From: Candidatus Rifleibacteriota bacterium
Lineage (GTDB): Bacteria; Muiribacteriota; Ozemobacteria; Ozemobacterales; Ozemobacteraceae
NCBI GenBank assembly: GCA_015233155.1
Contig: JADFYG010000049.1
Location: 1-47,159 of the forward strand
Reading direction: 5' to 3'
DNA: 47,159 nucleotides
Every line of letters starts with the position of its first letter. Position 1 is the first letter of the stretch. The position numbers and the translations under genes are program-made. Under the pieces are notes generated by a model, which was given only the letters and a program-made list of their open reading frames with translations, was not told the DNA's origin and ran no database searches. This document shows positions 44,701 to 47,159 of the stretch, piece by piece.

Positions 44701-46601
44701 AATTGTCCGTTGAAGTTCGAACCCCACGCCCAGACCGATCCGTCGGATTTCACGACGAAGTGTGTATATCCACTGGTCGAAGCCTGGACGACGCCGCTCG
44801 CCAGAGCTGCGATCATAGCAGGCAGAGGATTGCCGTTTCCCCATGTCCAGACGCTGCCATCACCACGGACCGCAAGCTCCACCCGATTGCGAGCCGCGAT
44901 CGAACGGATATTGGTCAGGAGGGAAACCTGTACAGGAGTAAGAACCGTTGAAACAGTTCCGATGCCGAGATCGCCATAAGTGTTCTGGCCCCAGCCCCAG
45001 AGCGTGCCGTCTTTTTTGATACCGAACGACACATTTCCGCCGGCGAAGAGCCCGGCAAGCTCGGCCAGAACAACCGGTTGTCGCGGCGTCGCCCTGACCT
45101 TCGCACTCGGCGTCGATTCGGCACCCTGGGCGTTGGTATTGGTAACGATGTAATAATACAGGACATCGTTGCGCAGACTGTCGTGGACAATAGGACTCTG
45201 CGTGGCGGAGATCCTGCCGGCATAACTCGCGACCGTCAGATTTTCGCTGAGGGCCCAGTAGACAGTGTAGGTCGAGATGCCGGGCAGCATGTCCCAGCCG
45301 ATGGTGTTCACGGCGTTACCCGGAGTTGCCCAGGCGGTGAAGACAACAGGAGCAGTTACGGCATAGGCGTTACCGTTGGTGGCATCGATAGTGAAAGTCC
45401 GGGTCAAACGGGAAACCGGGTCGCGAACGACCGTCAGAACCCGCGGCAAGCCTTCAGACCGGACATATTCGAGATACTCGACCTCGGGAGCCGGAAGTGT
45501 CGAATCCACAGTCAGTTCGGTGAAGGAGTGCGCCCAACTCTTGTTGAACGCATTCGCCGCGCCTGCCGCAATCGAGGAAGTATCGATGCCGTTCCAGCGG
45601 AAGAGCAGCGGAAGCCCGCTCAGAGTGCCTCCGACAAGAATCGAATCATCCGGCAGAACCATCATTTCACGGCAATGTCCGGCATTGACGACTGTGCCCA
45701 GAACCAAGCCATTTGTGACATCGATTCTGGCGATGCCGAACTGTGTGGAATCGGTCGGTTCCCAGCTTACATAGGCAAACGTCCCGAGACCCTGCTTGAG
45801 AATGCGGCGGAACTGGTAGACTTTCCCTCCGGTGCCATTGTTTCCGATGATGTCGGAGATCGTCCTGGTCCAGGAGGCGAGGCCGGTGGCCTTCAGGGTG
45901 AGTCTGTCGTCAGAAATGCTCAGACGGGTATAGGTCGTCGCCGGCACCGCATCACGAACAAAGGTATCGAACACATCGTTGCAGATGCCGGGTGTCGGAG
46001 AGGCGATGAGAGCCGCTGAGACCGACTCGATCCGACTGGCAAGATTCTGGATGGTTTGTTTCATCAGAGTGGTATTGTTGACGATCGATGAAAGAACATT
46101 GGCGATGATATCGGCCTTGATCCCGCTTCCCTTTGGGGCCAGGTCCATTATATTGGCCCCGGCTCCAAGATCCGAGGCACCGTGAAAATCGGTGTACCCG
46201 GCAAGGCTTCCGCTGGCTATGCTGATTTCCCCAATCGCCGTCTGAGAGGGAATACCGCTGAAGGTGACCTGAGCGGTTCCGCTGCCGTCAACAGTGGCAG
46301 TCCGCGTGAGAGTTGTGGTGGGATTGGCAGAATTTCCGATGTTGACGAGAATCAGCCGGAATGTCACCTGTGCAACAACGGCTGCGCGAATCGCCGGTTC
46401 GACGACACTGCTTCGCGCAGTCAGACCGGTGGTTCCGGACGGGGGAACGATGATCCGGAATTTGACATCGGCGGGTCCTGTCGGTCGTGTGTCGGTCAGC
46501 ACCGCAATGCCGGCATCACTGGGATTGAGTAGACTGCACCCCACAGCAAAGAGCGCAAGAGCCAGACACAGAATTCCCACGACTATCGAACATCGCCTCA
46601 T
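41739..46601 (-). CDS. Giant lipoprotein: shared module, RCC1-like repeats, FN3, G8-like and beta-helix repeats
   Basis: This 1620-residue protein has AGGAG 8 nt before the ATG and a lipoprotein signal ending in AVGC (C22). Residues about 46-185 form the module shared with the 8965-10929 lipoprotein (GYTDFHGASDL, PTTTLTRT). After a region without a known fold and an FN3-like domain (about 420-515) come about seven RCC1-type blades (GTLWGWGQNTYGDLGIG, GSVWAWGSNFNGQFGDG, GTVWAWGDNGSGMLGDG). Another FN3 follows, then a G8-like region (DGAWSDGSAWTSGQAP). The C-terminal half carries three tandem units of about 190 residues (NPGYQYNGG, GDGPP) that look like beta-helix. It is surely exported and surface-attached. 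RCC1 propellers bind proteins; ligand unknown. Confidence 0.88.
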   Translation of the reverse strand: MRRCSIVVGILCLALALFAVGCSLLNPSDAGIAVLTDTRPTGPADVKFRIIVPPSGTTGLTARSSVVEPAIRAAVVAQVTFRLILVNIGNSANPTTTLTRTATVDGSGTAQVTFSGIPSQTAIGEISIASGSLAGYTDFHGASDLGAGANIMDLAPKGSGIKADIIANVLSSIVNNTTLMKQTIQNLASRIESVSAALIASPTPGICNDVFDTFVRDAVPATTYTRLSISDDRLTLKATGLASWTRTISDIIGNNGTGGKVYQFRRILKQGLGTFAYVSWEPTDSTQFGIARIDVTNGLVLGTVVNAGHCREMMVLPDDSILVGGTLSGLPLLFRWNGIDTSSIAAGAANAFNKSWAHSFTELTVDSTLPAPEVEYLEYVRSEGLPRVLTVVRDPVSRLTRTFTIDATNGNAYAVTAPVVFTAWATPGNAVNTIGWDMLPGISTYTVYWALSENLTVASYAGRISATQSPIVHDSLRNDVLYYYIVTNTNAQGAESTPSAKVRATPRQPVVLAELAGLFAGGNVSFGIKKDGTLWGWGQNTYGDLGIGTVSTVLTPVQVSLLTNIRSIAARNRVELAVRGDGSVWTWGNGNPLPAMIAALASGVVQASTSGYTHFVVKSDGSVWAWGSNFNGQFGDGTTPAGGIGSPIRIASLTGILAAAAGGDFGVFLRDDGTVVTSGLNTSGQLGIATSTSSAWPVQVYNLSGVVAIGAGSRTGYALKSDGTVWAWGDNGSGMLGDGTKTSRNAPVQVSGLSGIKAIAISEFAGYALKSDGTVWQWGNIFGSSDSVTTPTAVASLTNITTIAAGTDHAVAMKSDGSIYAWGRNYEGQYGDGTTTISATPVAVKFGTPQAPIKPYNVKTYPMTNRNIISFDAVSGTAYNLYWSTSSTVTPSTGTKIGNITSPYAHRGLTNSQTYWYVVTAVNAGGESAPSDPASSTPAILVSTKDGAWSDGSAWTSGQAPQADDSVEVRHRISLDGNATCTTLFVATGSLLVVNSYYGPSGKLVVLGDTTNEGGIYLERGYWADQIIELRGNLIQRNYIDPGQLWFTGSADQYITMGPNANMSRGFLVRKSGGVLKAASDLWFSGLTIDFVDTTATGTLSLNGKALNCTSGLVVRNGQLTDVASLSAPSNRYEYLNVRVVKAPVGGTLQINGNVAFEGDTVLEGNVLLASGASLMNPGYQYNGGASRLRFRNTFTNRGSVYCSGGDGPPSIDVTLEGDLNQEGYWAPNSTTFTGSNSKISLLAGKTLNTPISVAAAGATLQSTTDLAFDSSSYFWNTGGTGITFTNTSASGTLDMSGNGIRNSGAGLWITNGKVIGIASLTSPSGRYTWVRIASLAAPVGGALTINGEVALQGDSSIEGSVIVASGAAMTNPGYQYNGGLSNVTFKGALTNNGTMFVNAGDGPPLLYITLEGSFAQNGTYTPTATYFNGASAQTLSLGAGKILTGKFYENVSSGTILAGSDLVFDTADLYLSPTASSTGTLDMQSRTLKVQGGFWNVLGNHAALNVERGRVTGIATLNMGGDAVSGPVLIGPTFGAAAGSSMTIQGYLRLGGIMHIDSDLTLPTGCGICNNTGGMGGATTLYIDGVNFVNQGSIFFTDSDYRQPFFVYHRGTKLYPTTP

Positions 46602-46836
46602 TAAGGATACTCCTGAATATGATTCTAATATGTGAATTGAAGGGAGTTATCCTACCTTCTTCCCCAATATCCGTCAATCGTTTTGTCTGCATGACAAGTT
46701 CTAATGATCTACATTTTCTTGTGCTGTGCCGCACTTATGATATATCTTCTTTCAAGATGATTGGAATAACCGGATCGAAAAATTCATTCAGAAGCTAATG
46801 CTGCGGGCAAGCTCACTTGATCGAAGGAAAATTCAA

Positions 46837-47159
46837 ATGGGTTCTTCCCAGGGTGTCAATCGTTCGTTTTTTCCACGCTATCGTCCCATCATTCTCGGGA
46901 TTTTTCTGATTTTTCTGGCGGCGGATTTCTGCCTTGGCGAAAATCAGGCGCATCAGTCTTCTATACAGCAAAAGCCTATATATGAATGGCAACAGTTCGT
47001 TCTGGGTCGCGGAAGATTTCTCCAGGAGATTTTTTTGCAGTATATTCCCAGAAACGCGTCGGAAAGCGCGACCTTTTTTCATAACACGTCCGGCTTCGAG
47101 ATTTGGTGGGGAAGTCCGTGGCGACAGATTCAAAGATGGTTGGCCCTTGATATTACCCG
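46837..47159 (+). CDS. Start of a secreted protein (partial, right edge)
   Basis: The frame is open from ATG 46837 to the end of the window (107 codons). AAGGA lies about 9 nt upstream. The N-terminus has a basic start and a hydrophobic stretch (PIILGIFLIFLAADFCLG), consistent with a signal peptide ending near Gly-Glu. The rest (EWQQFVLGRGRFLQEIFL, FEIWWGSPWRQIQRW) is not recognised. It diverges from the giant lipoprotein gene. Confidence 0.65.
   Translation, partial: MGSSQGVNRSFFPRYRPIILGIFLIFLAADFCLGENQAHQSSIQQKPIYEWQQFVLGRGRFLQEIFLQYIPRNASESATFFHNTSGFEIWWGSPWRQIQRWLALDIT

Noticed and set aside
45078..46019. Plus-strand ORF of 313 codons inside the giant lipoprotein gene
   Set aside because: It has no recognisable domain and is antisense to a gene with clear FN3 and signal features.

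Overview
The window looks like one chromosomal segment of a diderm (Gram-negative type), probably uncultivated and anaerobic bacterium. It holds several lipobox lipoproteins, a bacterial alpha-2-macroglobulin, a prepilin-type secreted protein, a knotted YgeW-type carbamoyltransferase and many multi-domain repeat proteins. The style (large FN3/Ig/RCC1 surface proteins, TPR-ATPase fusions, REP-like intergenic palindromes) recalls lineages such as Riflebacteria, Wallbacteria or Lentisphaerae. That placement is an inference from style only, because no rRNA, tRNA or universal marker gene is present. I saw no CRISPR array, phage or intact insertion sequence.

Layout. 1-3492 (minus, cut by the window edge) is a prepilin-like N-terminus followed by at least ten Ig-like repeats and one FN3 domain. 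3901-6900 is a large membrane histidine kinase. 6967-8724 and 8965-10929 (minus) are a helical-repeat protein with Trp/Cys-rich repeats and a lipoprotein with a TIM-barrel glycosidase-like domain; a diverged 100-bp repeat lies upstream of each. 11326-12989 is an ECF sigma factor, zinc-finger anti-sigma and zinc-ribbon membrane protein cluster. 13007-16716 (minus) carries a TerB-like protein, a secreted propeller-like protein and an M23 peptidase. 17055-21149 (minus) is an alpha-2-macroglobulin with an intact thioester motif, divergent from a SprT-like/DUF2786 protein, a flavoprotein and a GH13 enzyme. 25902-27089 (minus) is the YgeW-type carbamoyltransferase. 27703-30289 is a cyclic-nucleotide-binding/ParA-like ATPase/TPR fusion split by a single frameshift. 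After a PEGA protein come an EamA transporter, a NarL-type two-component pair and a DUF1566 lipoprotein. Next is a 99%-identical truncated second copy of the EamA gene, followed by a decayed 3' end of a second GH13 gene. The right end has a class III adenylate cyclase with TPR-like C-terminus, a ClpX-like AAA+ ATPase, a 1620-residue RCC1/beta-helix lipoprotein and the start of one more secreted protein.

How it fits together. Three themes recur. The first is the cell surface: the prepilin-Ig fibre, four lipoproteins or macroglobulins, the M23 peptidase and the PEGA protein. Two of the lipoproteins (8965-10929 and 41739-46601) share a homologous N-terminal module but carry unrelated C-terminal domains. 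The second is signalling: two histidine kinases, an ECF/anti-sigma unit, a cyclase and a cNMP-binding ATPase. A link between the cyclase and the cNMP-binding ATPase is plausible but inferred. The third is genome rearrangement: a recent segmental duplication, gene remnants, nested palindromes and dispersed repeats.
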